64,000 nt of DNA from Maridesulfovibrio sp050916235 (GCF_050916235.1 NZ_CP104854.1:2542001-2606000); one strand, 5' to 3'; positions 52,296-62,287 are shown, counted from the first letter of the stretch. The notes: a model not told the origin generated them from the letters alone. Numbers and translations: made by a program.

Positions 52296-54095
52296 ATGAC
52301 TCCAGAGATTATTCTTGTAATGGCAGTACTGGCCTTTGCGGTACTGCTCTTCATCTTCGAATGGGTGAGAGTCGACGTTGTCGGCATCATCATGATGGTT
52401 TTGCTGCCCCTGCTTGGCCTTGTAACTCCTAAACAGGCGATCAGCGGGCTCAGCAGTAACGCCGTTGTCTCCATCATCGCGGTTATCATCATCGGTGCCG
52501 GTCTGGATAAGACCGGTGTAATGAACTCCCTTGCGCGGGTAATCCTGAAGTTCGCCGGAAAGAGCGAAACAAGGATCATGGCACTCATAGCAGGTACTGT
52601 TGCCTTCATTTCAGGCTTCATGCAGAACATCGGGGCTGCGGCTCTTTTTCTGCCTGCTGCAAAACGCATCGGCAACCAGACCGGTGTTCCGGTCAGCCGT
52701 CTGCTCATGCCCATGGGATTCTGCGCAATCATCGGCGGCTGTCTGACCCTGGTCGGTTCCAGCCCGCTGATTCTGCTCAACGACCTGATGGTCGTCGGCG
52801 GAAAGCATTACGAGCCCTTCGGTTTGTTCGGCGTAACTCCTATCGGTATCGCCCTTGTTGTGGCTGCGCTTATCTATTTCATGCTCATGGGCCGGTTCAT
52901 CCTGCCCGGCAGCAGTGTAAGTGAAGGTTCCGGACCCATGTCCGAACTTCTTACCAACACTTACGGCGGCATCGGTTCCCTTTATGAACTGCATGTCCCT
53001 GAGTCATGGACCTGTGACCATGACCTGCTGAGCCTTGAACTGCGTCCCACCTACTTTTCCACTGTTGTGGCCATTGCCCGCGAAAAAGGCAAGAACCACA
53101 AGATCGCTCCTGATGCGCTGGAAAAGATCCTGCCCGGTGACTATCTTGCCGTGGTAGGCCCTCTTGAATTTGTTCAGCACATGGCAGCCGATTACGGCTG
53201 GACCCTCAAGGAAGATCTTGAGACATTCGCAGAAGAGCTTTCCCCCAACAACGCCGGCATTATGGAGGGTATCATTACCCCCCGTTCCGAGCTTGTAGGC
53301 ATGACTCTTCGCGAACTTGGGCTGCGCAACCGTTTCCAGGTATCTCCGCTCGCCATCTTCAGGGGTGAGAAGCTGTTCATCAGCGGTCTGACCGATCTTT
53401 CCCTTGAATCCGGCGATGCACTGCTCCTGCATGGACGCTGGGAAATGTTCCACATGCTCAAGGACAGACCGGACTTTGTCTTCACCGAAGAGGTTAAAGG
53501 CGAAATCCTGCGTGCCGACAAGGCGAAGATCGCCCTTATGTGGCTGGTCGTTTCCCTGTTCATGATCCTTGGTCTGCACATCCAGCTGTCCATCGCTCTG
53601 CTTACCGGAGCACTCGGCATGATTCTGACCAAGGTCCTGAGTATTGACGAAGCATACCAGTCCGTAGACTGGATGACCGTCTTCCTGCTCGGCGGGCTTA
53701 TCCCTCTGGGTATGGCCTTTGAAAATACCGGTGCAGCCAAGTTCATCGCTGACAGCATCATGGCCGCTCTGGGTCACCCGTCAGCTCTGGTTCTGCTGAC
53801 AGTTATCGGTGCGCTGACCTCGTTCTTCACCCTTGTGGCTTCGAACGTCGGTGCAACTGTTCTGTTGGTGCCCCTGTCCATGAACATGGCCCTAAATGCC
53901 GGAGTCGATCCGCGTATCGCAGCTCTCACTGTTGCGGTTGCAGCATCCAATACTTTTGTTCTGCCTACCCATCAGGTCAACGCCCTGATCATGCGGCCCG
54001 GCGGATACAAGACTATTGACTATGTGCGCGCCGGAACAGGCATGACCATTCTTTACATGGGTGTCATGCTTTTTGCCCTCATGACCCTTTATTAA
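52296..54095 (+). CDS. SLC13/DASS-type transporter with RCK_C domains
   Basis: A 599-residue membrane protein: N-terminal helices (FEWVRVDVVGIIMMVLLPL; VSIIAVIIIGAGLDKTG), a cytosolic stretch at about 215-390 that looks like two TrkA-C/RCK_C domains (LEKILPGDYLAVVGPLEFV; LESGDALLLHGRWE), and a C-terminal half with the repeat signature VASNVGATVLLVPLS. Family members carry sulfate, dicarboxylates or other anions with Na+. In a sulfate reducer sulfate is a natural candidate, but the sequence does not decide it. Confidence 0.9.
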   Translation: MTPEIILVMAVLAFAVLLFIFEWVRVDVVGIIMMVLLPLLGLVTPKQAISGLSSNAVVSIIAVIIIGAGLDKTGVMNSLARVILKFAGKSETRIMALIAGTVAFISGFMQNIGAAALFLPAAKRIGNQTGVPVSRLLMPMGFCAIIGGCLTLVGSSPLILLNDLMVVGGKHYEPFGLFGVTPIGIALVVAALIYFMLMGRFILPGSSVSEGSGPMSELLTNTYGGIGSLYELHVPESWTCDHDLLSLELRPTYFSTVVAIAREKGKNHKIAPDALEKILPGDYLAVVGPLEFVQHMAADYGWTLKEDLETFAEELSPNNAGIMEGIITPRSELVGMTLRELGLRNRFQVSPLAIFRGEKLFISGLTDLSLESGDALLLHGRWEMFHMLKDRPDFVFTEEVKGEILRADKAKIALMWLVVSLFMILGLHIQLSIALLTGALGMILTKVLSIDEAYQSVDWMTVFLLGGLIPLGMAFENTGAAKFIADSIMAALGHPSALVLLTVIGALTSFFTLVASNVGATVLLVPLSMNMALNAGVDPRIAALTVAVAASNTFVLPTHQVNALIMRPGGYKTIDYVRAGTGMTILYMGVMLFALMTLY

Positions 54096-54113
54096 TAAAT
54101 ATCATTCCCCCGT

Positions 54114-54145
54114 AAGGAAAGGCCGGCCAGTCCGGCCTTTCCTTT
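54114..54145 (+). terminator. 13-bp hairpin after SLC13 gene
   Basis: AAGGAAAGGCCGG (54114-54126) pairs with CCGGCCTTTCCTT (54132-54144) with a five-base loop. The T tract is short, so partial read-through into nhaB is possible. Confidence 0.7.
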
Positions 54146-54239
54146 ACTGTGACGGACCATATTTCTCGAACATAAACGGTGTCCAGCGCTGCCGCCATGG
54201 CTGTGTCCGGTTACCGGAGGCATATAAAAGGAGGCTCTG

Positions 54240-55862
54240 ATGCAGCCTACATTTCTGCAATCTCTAGGCAGTAACTTTCTCGGAAGTGCTCCGAACTGGT
54301 ACAAGAAAATCATTCTTGCATTTCTTGTCATCAACCCGCTGCTGATGTTTACGGCCGGGCCGCTGGTTGCCGGCTGGGCTCTTATTGCCGAATTTATTTT
54401 CACCCTTGCCATGGCTCTTAAATGCTATCCGCTCCCAGCAGGCGGCCTTCTGGCCATGGAAGCGGTAATTCTGGGCATGACATCCCCGGAAACCATTTAT
54501 CATGAAGCCGTGAACAACTTCGAAGTAATCCTGCTGCTGATTTTCATGGTCGCCGGTATTTACTTCATGAAGGAATTTCTCCAGTTCACCTTCACCCGCA
54601 TACTGGTGCGTGTTCAGTCAAAGGTTATCATTTCGCTGCTGTTCTGTATTGCCGGGGCATTCCTCTCGGCGTTTCTGGATGCTTTGACCGTTACCGCGGT
54701 CATCATTGCGGTGGCATACAGTTTCTACAACATCTACCACAGGTTCGCCTCCGGCAAGACCCTGCATTGTGATCATGACCTCTGCAATGACCAGGCTGTT
54801 ATTGAGATGAACCGCAAGGATCTGGTGGAATTCAGAGCATTCCTGCGTAACCTGATGATGCACGGTGCTGTTGGTACGGCTCTGGGCGGGGTCTGTACCC
54901 TGGTCGGTGAGCCCCAGAACCTGTTGATCGGCGGGGAAATGGGCTGGCACTTCGTTGAGTTCTTCATTGAGGTAATGCCGGTGTCCATGCCTGTTCTGGC
55001 TGTAGGTCTGCTTACCTGTATTACCGTCGAAAAATTCCATCTCTTCGGTTACGGAGCCACTCTTCCCGGAAACATCCGTTCCCACCTGCTGGAAACGGCC
55101 ATAGAAATGGAAGAAAAGCAGGGTCAGAAAGGCAAGACCAGGCTCATCATTCAGACTCTTACCGGTGTCTGGCTGGTAGCTGCGCTTGCTTTCCATCTGG
55201 CAGCAGTCGGAATCATCGGTCTTTCCGTAATTATTATTCTGACATCAATGAACGGAATCATTGAAGAACACCACCTTGGACGGGCGTTTGAAGAGGCATT
55301 GCCCTTTACTGCTCTTCTCGTTGTGTTCTTCTCCGTTGTGGCAGTTATCCACGATCAGGGGATTTTCCATCCCATCATCGAATTTGTTCTCAGTCTCCAG
55401 GGACACACCCAGCTTGCAGCGTACTACATCGCCAACGGCCTTCTTTCGGCCATTTCCGATAACGTATTCGTGGCAACTGTCTATATCTCCGAGACCAAAA
55501 TGCATTTCATCAACCTGCTGGGAACCATTCCCGATATAGGCATGAGCGGGCAGGCACTGATGGATAAGCTCACCGATCCGCACCTTATGCGGGCCGATGT
55601 TGTCGCAGGGATGCCTCAAGCTACTGCCGCCAAGGTACTTGAGGTCATGCATCACTTCGACAAACTGGCTGTGGCCATCAACACCGGGACCAACATTCCC
55701 AGTGTGGCAACCCCTAACGGTCAGGCGGCTTTCCTCTTCCTGCTGACTTCAGCTCTTGCCCCGGTCATAAGACTCTCTTACGGCCGGATGGTAATGCTCG
55801 CATTGCCGTACACCATCACAATGTCCCTCATGGGACTCGTGGCAGTTAACTACTTCCTGTAG
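54240..55862 (+). CDS. nhaB: Na+/H+ antiporter NhaB
   Basis: A 540-residue membrane antiporter. The N-terminal segment NFLGSAPNWYKKIILAFL parallels E. coli NhaB closely (there NFLGQSPDWYK), and the whole length gives about 12 hydrophobic segments. It expels Na+ using the proton gradient, helping pH and salt control and complementing the Na+-NQR encoded 45 kb away. GGAGG precedes the ATG at 54240. It may be part of the same transcript as the SLC13 gene, partly separated by the hairpin. Confidence 0.95.
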   Translation: MQPTFLQSLGSNFLGSAPNWYKKIILAFLVINPLLMFTAGPLVAGWALIAEFIFTLAMALKCYPLPAGGLLAMEAVILGMTSPETIYHEAVNNFEVILLLIFMVAGIYFMKEFLQFTFTRILVRVQSKVIISLLFCIAGAFLSAFLDALTVTAVIIAVAYSFYNIYHRFASGKTLHCDHDLCNDQAVIEMNRKDLVEFRAFLRNLMMHGAVGTALGGVCTLVGEPQNLLIGGEMGWHFVEFFIEVMPVSMPVLAVGLLTCITVEKFHLFGYGATLPGNIRSHLLETAIEMEEKQGQKGKTRLIIQTLTGVWLVAALAFHLAAVGIIGLSVIIILTSMNGIIEEHHLGRAFEEALPFTALLVVFFSVVAVIHDQGIFHPIIEFVLSLQGHTQLAAYYIANGLLSAISDNVFVATVYISETKMHFINLLGTIPDIGMSGQALMDKLTDPHLMRADVVAGMPQATAAKVLEVMHHFDKLAVAINTGTNIPSVATPNGQAAFLFLLTSALAPVIRLSYGRMVMLALPYTITMSLMGLVAVNYFL

Positions 55863-56242
55863 TCCTGTCACGCCGCCAGGTGCGGCACTCCTCTTTCTCC
55901 GGCAGATCTCCACTGCCGGGGGAAGAGGCATTATCTTCTCAGTACTACCGCCTTAATTCTTATCCCTTCTTTCATGTCTTCAGTCACAATGGAGTTGACG
56001 GAATAGGATAAACAAGAATGCCATTCAGGTCTGTAAAATCAGGGCCTGAATACGGCTACGGAATCATGAAAGCCCATTTGTTCGGCCAGCTCAGTCAGAC
56101 ACCTTCTGGCGGCAACTGATCCGGGCAATGGGGTTTGGTCCGCCAAAAGATAAGGCCGCCGGAAATCCGGCGGCCTTCTATCTTAAGAATCCATCTGTCA
56201 CCTCCGACCTATTCGGGGGCCAGATCTTTAAGACGGTAATAT
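55863..56242. terminator. Convergent intergenic region with terminators
   Basis: Contains a nested hairpin (CCTCTT/AAGAGG around CCGGCAG/CTGCCGG, about 55889-55927) and, at 56152-56177, AAGGCCGCCGG-AAAT-CCGGCGGCCTT, a perfect 11-bp stem. The second has T-rich sequence on the minus side and so probably ends the glutamate synthase transcript. No gene was seen. Confidence 0.7.
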
Positions 56243-58570
56243 TTAACCCATCGGGCTGTTTTCAACAAGATTCCAGATACCGCACGGGCAGACATTGGCG
56301 CAGAAACCGCAGCCGATGCATTTGTCCGGGTTGCAGGCCATTTCGAAATCCTTGCCTTCAAGCCCCTTGCGGGAGATTGCAGCCTGCGGGCAGACGGTTT
56401 CGCAGAGTCCGCAGTCGCGGCAGGAACCGCAGGAGGAACACTCCTGTGCACACTGCTTCACATCGCTGAATTCGGTCAGGCGCGGGTCGAAGTATTCAAG
56501 GGTCATTCTCTGGTAGTCGATGACTTCCTTGGGCTGGGCTTCGGGCCGTTTGCCGGTGAAGATTTCATCCAGTGTCTCAGCTGCATGACGGCCATGACCG
56601 ATTGCATGGGTCAGCAGGCCGGGGCGAACTGCGTCTCCGATGGCGTATACGCCGGGTTCGGTGGTCTGGAAGTCTTCGTTGACCACGATGTGGCCGCGGT
56701 CCAGAGCGATGGTGTCGGGCAGGAAGTCGATGTCAGGTGTGTCACCGATGGACATGATGACGGTGTCTGCCGGGAGCACCTCGCCGGTCTTGAGCACAAC
56801 GCCTTCCTCGGTGATTTCCTGAGTGAAACAGGGGTAGCGGAATTTCGCACCCACATGTTCTGCTTCCTTGCGTTCCTTGCCGAAGGCGGCTGGCTTCTGG
56901 ATATCGATGAGCAGGATATCCTTTGCTCCTAGGCGTGCGCACTCTGTTGCCACGTCACAACCCACATTACCGGCACCGATGATGACCACTTTTTCGCCGA
57001 CTTTGGCTGTGCCCTTCATGGCATTCTTGAGGAATGTCAGGGCGGGGGTGATGCGTTCGTGTCCGGGGATTGGGATAATGCGGGGCTTCTGGGCACCGAT
57101 AGCCAGCACCACGGCATCGTTGTTCTGGCGAAGTTCAGCGAAATCGTCGGCAGTCAGCTGTTTCTGCATGTGGACATGCGGAATAACTTTGGAGACGCGT
57201 TCGAGCTCGGAATCAAGCACTTCCTGCGGGATACGGCTGGAAGGAATTGCGGAAGATATTTTGCCGCCGAGTTTGTCGGACATGTCGTAGACTACGGCTT
57301 CGTGTCCCTTGCGGCGGATCTGCCAGGCCACGGAAATACCGGCGGGACCGCCGCCGATGACAGCGACTTTTTTGCCGGACAGGGGCGGAAGTTCAGGAGC
57401 GGGGCTTTTGACGCCTTCGCGGCCCAGTTTGGTTATATCAACTGAAAGCAGGTTCTTAACCCCACGGGTACAGCCGTCCATGCACAGGTTGGGGCAGAGG
57501 TAGCCGCAGACTGTTGCAGGGAACGGGGTGTACGCAAGGGCAAGGTTCACAGCTTCGTCAACAAGGCCGTCGCGGACCAACTGCCAGCGCTTCTGCACGG
57601 GCATGCCGGTGGGGCAGGAGGACTGGCAGGGAGCCTGATATTTGCGGTTTTCCCATACGGGGACGAACCTGCGCAGTTCTCCGGTGGTGATCAGCGGGAT
57701 CGGTGAACGGTCAAGGTCGGTAAGGTCACCGATAAGGCCGCCATGTCCGAGTTCAGCGTTCCAGACAGTGGAACGGAACTCGCTCATGGAACGACGTTTC
57801 TTGCCGGTTTTCTCAAAAGGAGTTTTGGCGCGGATGAGCTGCCATTCTTTCCTTTCTACGAGGGAATCGTAAATCTCCGAGCGGCCGATCTTGGCAAGGT
57901 TCTCCCTGAGGTTTGCGGTCAGCCATTCCCAGTCCGCATCAGTGATGGGCTCAAGGATGGCGTCAGCAGTGGAGAATTCACCGTGGGGTCCGCGTACGAA
58001 AATGCGCCCGCCAACCATACCGACGCAGGGACGGAAGCCGAGTACGTTGCTGGGGTTCTGGGGCTCGTAACCACAGACTACAGCGGTACCGCCGGCCATG
58101 AATTCGGCAAAATAGTCACCAACTGAGCCAAGCACCCAGAGCTGCGGGGGATCGAAGCGCGGGTTGGTCTTGGTCATGGTCATGCCGCGTGCGCCGATGT
58201 CGCCGTTGACGATGACCTTGCCCTGGGCCATTGCGTTACAGGCACCGTTGGAAGCATTGCCCAGAACGATGATTTCAGCACCGGCGTTGAGCCAGCCCAC
58301 GTCGTCTGAAGCGGAGCCGTGAACGGTGATGGTTGTTCCGGGGAAACCTTTTGAGCCGAGTCGCTGGCCGGATGTGCCGATTACGTCGATCTCAATGGGT
58401 TCTTCTTTTGAAATCCAGAGTCGTCCGCCAATGCCGTGTTGGCCCATGGCGTTTATTTCAAGCCTGCGGGCTCCGTCGGCAACCGCTTTCTGAATCCGTT
58501 CCTCAAGGATGCGGGATTCAACACGGGCGCCTTCTTCGAGACCGCTGATGCAAATCTTTTCTGTTGCCAT
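56243..58570 (-). CDS. Glutamate synthase: GXGXG domain fused to GltD-like reductase and ferredoxin
   Basis: A 775-residue fusion. Residues 1-250 form the GXGXG beta-helix domain normally found at the end of GltB (RRLEINAMGQHGIGGRLWI, ASNGACNAMAQGKVIVNG). Then follows a GltD-like part with N-terminal Fe-S cysteines (CQSSCPTGMP; CGYLCPNLCMDGC), an FAD-binding GGGPAGIS and an NAD(P)H-binding GAGNVGCDVA, ending in two ferredoxin-type clusters (CGSCRDCGLCETVCP; CIGCGFCANVCP). It supplies electrons to the FMN subunit encoded next. GGAGAG precedes the ATG. Confidence 0.92.
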   Translation of the reverse strand: MATEKICISGLEEGARVESRILEERIQKAVADGARRLEINAMGQHGIGGRLWISKEEPIEIDVIGTSGQRLGSKGFPGTTITVHGSASDDVGWLNAGAEIIVLGNASNGACNAMAQGKVIVNGDIGARGMTMTKTNPRFDPPQLWVLGSVGDYFAEFMAGGTAVVCGYEPQNPSNVLGFRPCVGMVGGRIFVRGPHGEFSTADAILEPITDADWEWLTANLRENLAKIGRSEIYDSLVERKEWQLIRAKTPFEKTGKKRRSMSEFRSTVWNAELGHGGLIGDLTDLDRSPIPLITTGELRRFVPVWENRKYQAPCQSSCPTGMPVQKRWQLVRDGLVDEAVNLALAYTPFPATVCGYLCPNLCMDGCTRGVKNLLSVDITKLGREGVKSPAPELPPLSGKKVAVIGGGPAGISVAWQIRRKGHEAVVYDMSDKLGGKISSAIPSSRIPQEVLDSELERVSKVIPHVHMQKQLTADDFAELRQNNDAVVLAIGAQKPRIIPIPGHERITPALTFLKNAMKGTAKVGEKVVIIGAGNVGCDVATECARLGAKDILLIDIQKPAAFGKERKEAEHVGAKFRYPCFTQEITEEGVVLKTGEVLPADTVIMSIGDTPDIDFLPDTIALDRGHIVVNEDFQTTEPGVYAIGDAVRPGLLTHAIGHGRHAAETLDEIFTGKRPEAQPKEVIDYQRMTLEYFDPRLTEFSDVKQCAQECSSCGSCRDCGLCETVCPQAAISRKGLEGKDFEMACNPDKCIGCGFCANVCPCGIWNLVENSPMG

Positions 58571-58599
58571 TTTATCTCTCCGTATATCGTGAGCTGTTG

Positions 58600-60234
58600 T
58601 TAAACCACGTACTTGATGCCGAGTCTTTCAGCAGCATCACGGTCACTGATACCAAGCGCGTCCGCCATGCCGATGGGCAGGGAGGTGGAGCGGCCCAGAG
58701 GGGCGATGATCTTTTTGATTTCAGTGTCAAAGCTCAGATAGAAGTCAACAACCCTTTCGGCGACTTTTTCAGGATCAAGGCGACGGTAAAGTCTGGGGTC
58801 CTGAGAGGTGATGCCCTTGGGGCATACGCCGATGTTACATACGTTGCAGCGGTCCTTTTCGGAGCCGAGACAGCCGGCACCGGCCTGCATTACGTATTTA
58901 CCGACCTGTACCGCACTTGCGCCGAGCATGATCAGAGCGGCTGCGTTGGCTGCAAGGTTGCCGGACTTTCCGATACCGCCGCCTGCAATCAGGGGCAGTT
59001 CGTTCTGTTTACCGGTTGCGACCAGAGCGTTGTAACAGTCACGAAGGTTACTGGCGATGGGGTGTCCCATGTGGTTCATGGAGACGTTGTACGCCGCACC
59101 GGTTCCGCCGTCCTCTCCGTCGATGGCCAGGCCTGCGGCGTAGGGGTTGCGGGTCAGGTTGTTGAGAACCGCCGTGGAGGTCGAGGTGGCGGAAATCTTG
59201 GGGTATACAGGAACCCTGAATCCCCAGGCCATACTCATGGACTGGATCATCTTGGCTACGGACTCCTCAATGGAGTACTGGGTCTGGTGTGTCGGGGGGC
59301 TGGGCAGGCTGACCCGCTCGGGTACACCGCGAATGGCGGCGATGAGCTTGTTTACCTTGTACCACATGAGCAGTCCGCCGTCTCCGGGCTTGGCGCCCTG
59401 TCCGTATTTGATTTCAATCGCACAGGGGTCGACCTGCATTTCGGGAATGGCGTGGATGATTTCATCCCAGCCGAAGTAACCGGATGCGATCTGGAGAATT
59501 ACGTACTGGAGGAAACGGGAACGCAGCAGTCTGGGAGGGCAGCCGCCTTCACCGGTGCTGATGCGTACGGGCATGCCGAGTTCCTCGTTGAGGTAGGCAA
59601 CACCCATCTGCAGGCCTTCCCACATGTTCGGGGAAAGGGCGCCGAAGGACATGCCGCCGATTACCAGAGGATAAATTTCTCGTACCGGAGGTTTCCAGCC
59701 GTGTTCGGCATAGGTCTTGAGGCTCTCCTCGGGAGACTGCACGCGTCCGAGCAGGGTGTGCAGGCGGAACTCGTGGCGACCGGCATCAAGCGCGGGGTCG
59801 GTGAGCATGGAGATCCTGATGAATTTGATCTGGTCCAGCAGGGATTCGCCGGAGTTGCGGCGTCCACCGCGGGTACGGGGGTTGCCGCCGCGGTCAATGT
59901 GGAACTGCTGGGTGGTGGAACCTTCTTCGCGCTTGGGACCGATGGCATTGTTGGGGCAGACCATGTTACACATGGAGCAGCCGATGCAGGCATAGGCTGG
60001 ATCGGTTTTCTGGCGGATTCCGTAAAAAATGGAATATTCGTTCTCGGCTTTGGTGCGCAGGCCGGCGGGAGTCTTGATCTCGCGCTTGCGGAATACACCA
60101 AGTTCAATGGCGTTCACCGGGCAGACGGAAGTGCAGCGACCGCACTGGGTACAGAGATTCTTGTCCCACTCGATCTGCCAGTTCAGGTCTTTTACGCCTA
60201 AAGTTGACGGGGTAATTGGTCTTTCTGTGAGCAT
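58600..60234 (-). CDS. Glutamate synthase FMN/Fe-S central subunit with ferredoxin
   Basis: A 544-residue archaeal-type GltB core: an N-terminal two-cluster ferredoxin (CTQCGRCTSVCP; CIGCSMCNMVCP) followed by the FMN-binding TIM barrel with ISTGEGGCPPRLL, IEIKYGQGAKPGDGG and AIDGEDGGTGAAYNVSMNH. It makes glutamate from 2-oxoglutarate and ammonia supplied by the glutaminase subunit. ATG at 60234 is chosen (AAGGAG nine bases upstream) over a longer frame to 60339. It overlaps the glutaminase gene by 37 bases. A 545-codon frame on the opposite strand is a shadow of this gene. Confidence 0.94.
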   Translation of the reverse strand: MLTERPITPSTLGVKDLNWQIEWDKNLCTQCGRCTSVCPVNAIELGVFRKREIKTPAGLRTKAENEYSIFYGIRQKTDPAYACIGCSMCNMVCPNNAIGPKREEGSTTQQFHIDRGGNPRTRGGRRNSGESLLDQIKFIRISMLTDPALDAGRHEFRLHTLLGRVQSPEESLKTYAEHGWKPPVREIYPLVIGGMSFGALSPNMWEGLQMGVAYLNEELGMPVRISTGEGGCPPRLLRSRFLQYVILQIASGYFGWDEIIHAIPEMQVDPCAIEIKYGQGAKPGDGGLLMWYKVNKLIAAIRGVPERVSLPSPPTHQTQYSIEESVAKMIQSMSMAWGFRVPVYPKISATSTSTAVLNNLTRNPYAAGLAIDGEDGGTGAAYNVSMNHMGHPIASNLRDCYNALVATGKQNELPLIAGGGIGKSGNLAANAAALIMLGASAVQVGKYVMQAGAGCLGSEKDRCNVCNIGVCPKGITSQDPRLYRRLDPEKVAERVVDFYLSFDTEIKKIIAPLGRSTSLPIGMADALGISDRDAAERLGIKYVV

Positions 60235-61334
60235 GTGATTATCTCCTTGCAGTCGGGTCCGACGATTACTGTATCGAGGTGCATGGGCTGGAAGTCCTTG
60301 GATCTGTCGCGGTCGGGGATGACAGCGTCGATTCCGCATACTTCGGACGAGAATGCGTAGATTCCGTCCTTGCCGCCCACAATGCCGGGACGAAGCTTCT
60401 TGCGGTCCTGAACCATGAACATGGAACCGTCATCAAGGGTTCCGATGACACAGTTGGGGCCGTCGATGATGAGCTTGCGGCAGGATCTCTTGATGGTCGC
60501 CAGGAACTCGCGGTCAGGATGGTCGGCCATTTCATGGTCCATAAGCGGGGTGATGACGTGCTTGTAGGCACGGATATCAAGCCCCAGACGCTTGGTGGTG
60601 TAATGGGCGATGTGGGTGAAAACCTCGGAGTCGGACTGGTATCCGGTGTATCCGGTTACCCCACGGGACTGCAGGTATTCTTTGATGGGGAGGAACGCAG
60701 TGTTTTCCCCGTTGGTCATGGAGGCTACGCCTTCAATGAAGAAGGGGTGGCAGGCGTAGAGGTTGATGGCATAGTTGGTGTTCTGCCTGCCCTGAGCAAG
60801 AATGCGGCGGGCGAAGATGTTTCTGTTGGCGCCGAGCTGGAGCCATTCGCCGATTTCAAGGGGGTCGCCGACTTCTTTGACAACAATGGTGTCAGGCCAG
60901 AAGGAGAAGACCATGATGTCTCCGTCTTCTTCGCCCATGCGCCGCAGGTCCAGTCTCATCTGGACAAGTTTTTCTCCCTGCTGGGCGGGGGTAAGTTCAT
61001 CCCAGCCTCTGGGGACCCTGTAGGCAATGGCAGCGTATGTGCCGCGGACGGGGGTTCCTTTGGGCGGTGCGGTCTCGGGGTTGTAAAGGATGCTGTACTG
61101 GGACTTGAATCCGTGGTCCATTGTATACTGTTCAAGCCTGCGCAGACCTGCTTCGGTGAAAATACCGGACAGAATCGGGCAGCCCTGCAGTTCCTCTTCA
61201 AAACGACCGCCCAGCCCTCTGAGGCAGAGTCCCACGCCGGAACCATCGTGCCCTTCTTTCATTGTGTTGAGGGCATTGATGGCGAGCATGGGTGAAATTG
61301 GATCGCGACTTGTCAGCGCAAATAAACGGCACAT
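60198..61334 (-). CDS. Glutamate synthase glutaminase subunit
   Basis: A 378-residue class II (Ntn) amidotransferase. It begins MCRLFALTSRDPISPML, so Cys2 becomes the N-terminal nucleophile after removal of Met. Further family motifs: GHDGSGVGLCLRG, and IDGPNCVIGTLDDGSM. It releases ammonia from glutamine for the FMN subunit. In most bacteria this is the N-terminal domain of GltB; as a separate gene it follows the archaeal arrangement. Promoter region 61335-62287 lies upstream. Confidence 0.93.
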   Translation of the reverse strand: MCRLFALTSRDPISPMLAINALNTMKEGHDGSGVGLCLRGLGGRFEEELQGCPILSGIFTEAGLRRLEQYTMDHGFKSQYSILYNPETAPPKGTPVRGTYAAIAYRVPRGWDELTPAQQGEKLVQMRLDLRRMGEEDGDIMVFSFWPDTIVVKEVGDPLEIGEWLQLGANRNIFARRILAQGRQNTNYAINLYACHPFFIEGVASMTNGENTAFLPIKEYLQSRGVTGYTGYQSDSEVFTHIAHYTTKRLGLDIRAYKHVITPLMDHEMADHPDREFLATIKRSCRKLIIDGPNCVIGTLDDGSMFMVQDRKKLRPGIVGGKDGIYAFSSEVCGIDAVIPDRDRSKDFQPMHLDTVIVGPDCKEIITCSQKDQLPRQL

Positions 61335-61343
61335 ATTGTCAGC

Positions 61344-61568
61344 TCACTCCATGATTATAAGGTTGAACACAGTACAGCGGCCCGTAGCTGTAGGCAGGTG
61401 GTCTCCGGAAGGATAATGCCGGTTCCGGAATCCATTCATGCAGGCCTCGAATGTGTCTTCAGAAAAGCGTATCAGCCACCTAGGCTCTAATCGGGGCGTT
61501 TCGAGTTTAGTAATGTGCACCGGTCTTTTTTTGACATTTTGAGTTTTTCCACCTCTCAAAATTGGCAC
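61344..61568 (-). CDS. Possible small ORF ahead of glutaminase gene
   Basis: A 74-codon frame ending ten bases before the glutaminase ATG; its last codons (ATGGAGTGA) overlap the ribosome binding site. Codon use looks like neighbouring genes, but there is no clear ribosome binding site of its own and no family match. It could be a regulatory leader peptide, a real small protein or chance. Confidence 0.3.
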   Translation of the reverse strand: MPILRGGKTQNVKKRPVHITKLETPRLEPRWLIRFSEDTFEACMNGFRNRHYPSGDHLPTATGRCTVFNLIIME

Positions 61569-62287
61569 ATCTGTTTTTCAGGGGTCTGAAATTGAATCTA
61601 AATCGGAATTTAAAAGATGGTTGTTTGTTGATTAGAGCGAATCAGGAAGCTCACAATGGCAGAGAAAAACAATTTTGGCAAACAAAAATACGAAAGTGAA
61701 GTTTTTTTGTGTGGGAAAAACGGTATTCACGACATTCTGGCAGCCTCTAGTAGGGGTGGAAGTGCTGCGCGTCGGCTGGATTGTTGACTGGTTTTTTGCA
61801 TATAACATACTGTTATAAAAATATTTTTATGCTGGAGTCGTTGTTTTTGTCAAGAATGGTCCTGGTTCCGGTGGGTGGGTATTCATTGTGACGTAGATGA
61901 CAAAAACGGCTAAAATAGATCGGAATGACCGTAAAATAGTGATTGGCTCAACGATTTATGGTTCGTTTTTGGTCATGAAATAATGGGGTTTGGAGAAGAT
62001 TGTTTTTACCTCGGGTGGCTTTTTGATCCGCTTCTGGTTTGAAGGATTAAAATGCGTTCTTAAAAAATTGCAAAATTGTAAATCAGCGCACAGGTTGTAT
62101 GGGGTATAATACAAATGTGTAATTTTTATATTTGTGTGTCAGGGTGGCTGAACAGCAAAAAGGTAGTGTGACAGCGTTGTTAAAACTGCCCTTGCTTTTT
62201 ACGTAATGGCTGGTGATAAACGAGGGACAGATTCAGGCATGCTGATGATATTATCATTACAAACGCATGAGTAGTGGAGGTAATATT
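61569..62287. other. AT-rich intergenic region
   Basis: About 720 bases without a gene. TATAACA-TAC-TGTTATA (61801-61817) is a perfect 7-bp inverted repeat, operator-like. A TGGCAC at 61563 has no matching -12 element. Confidence 0.5.

Noticed and set aside
58564..60201. 545-codon open frame on the plus strand
   Set aside because: It lies opposite the FMN subunit of glutamate synthase, which has clear Fe-S and FMN motifs; the plus frame has no domain and is a codon-bias shadow.
60279..61295. 338-codon plus-strand frame
   Set aside because: Antisense shadow of the glutaminase subunit gene.
61563..61580. TGGCAC as a sigma-54 promoter on the plus strand
   Set aside because: No GC at the -12 position and the nearest plus gene is 700 bases away.
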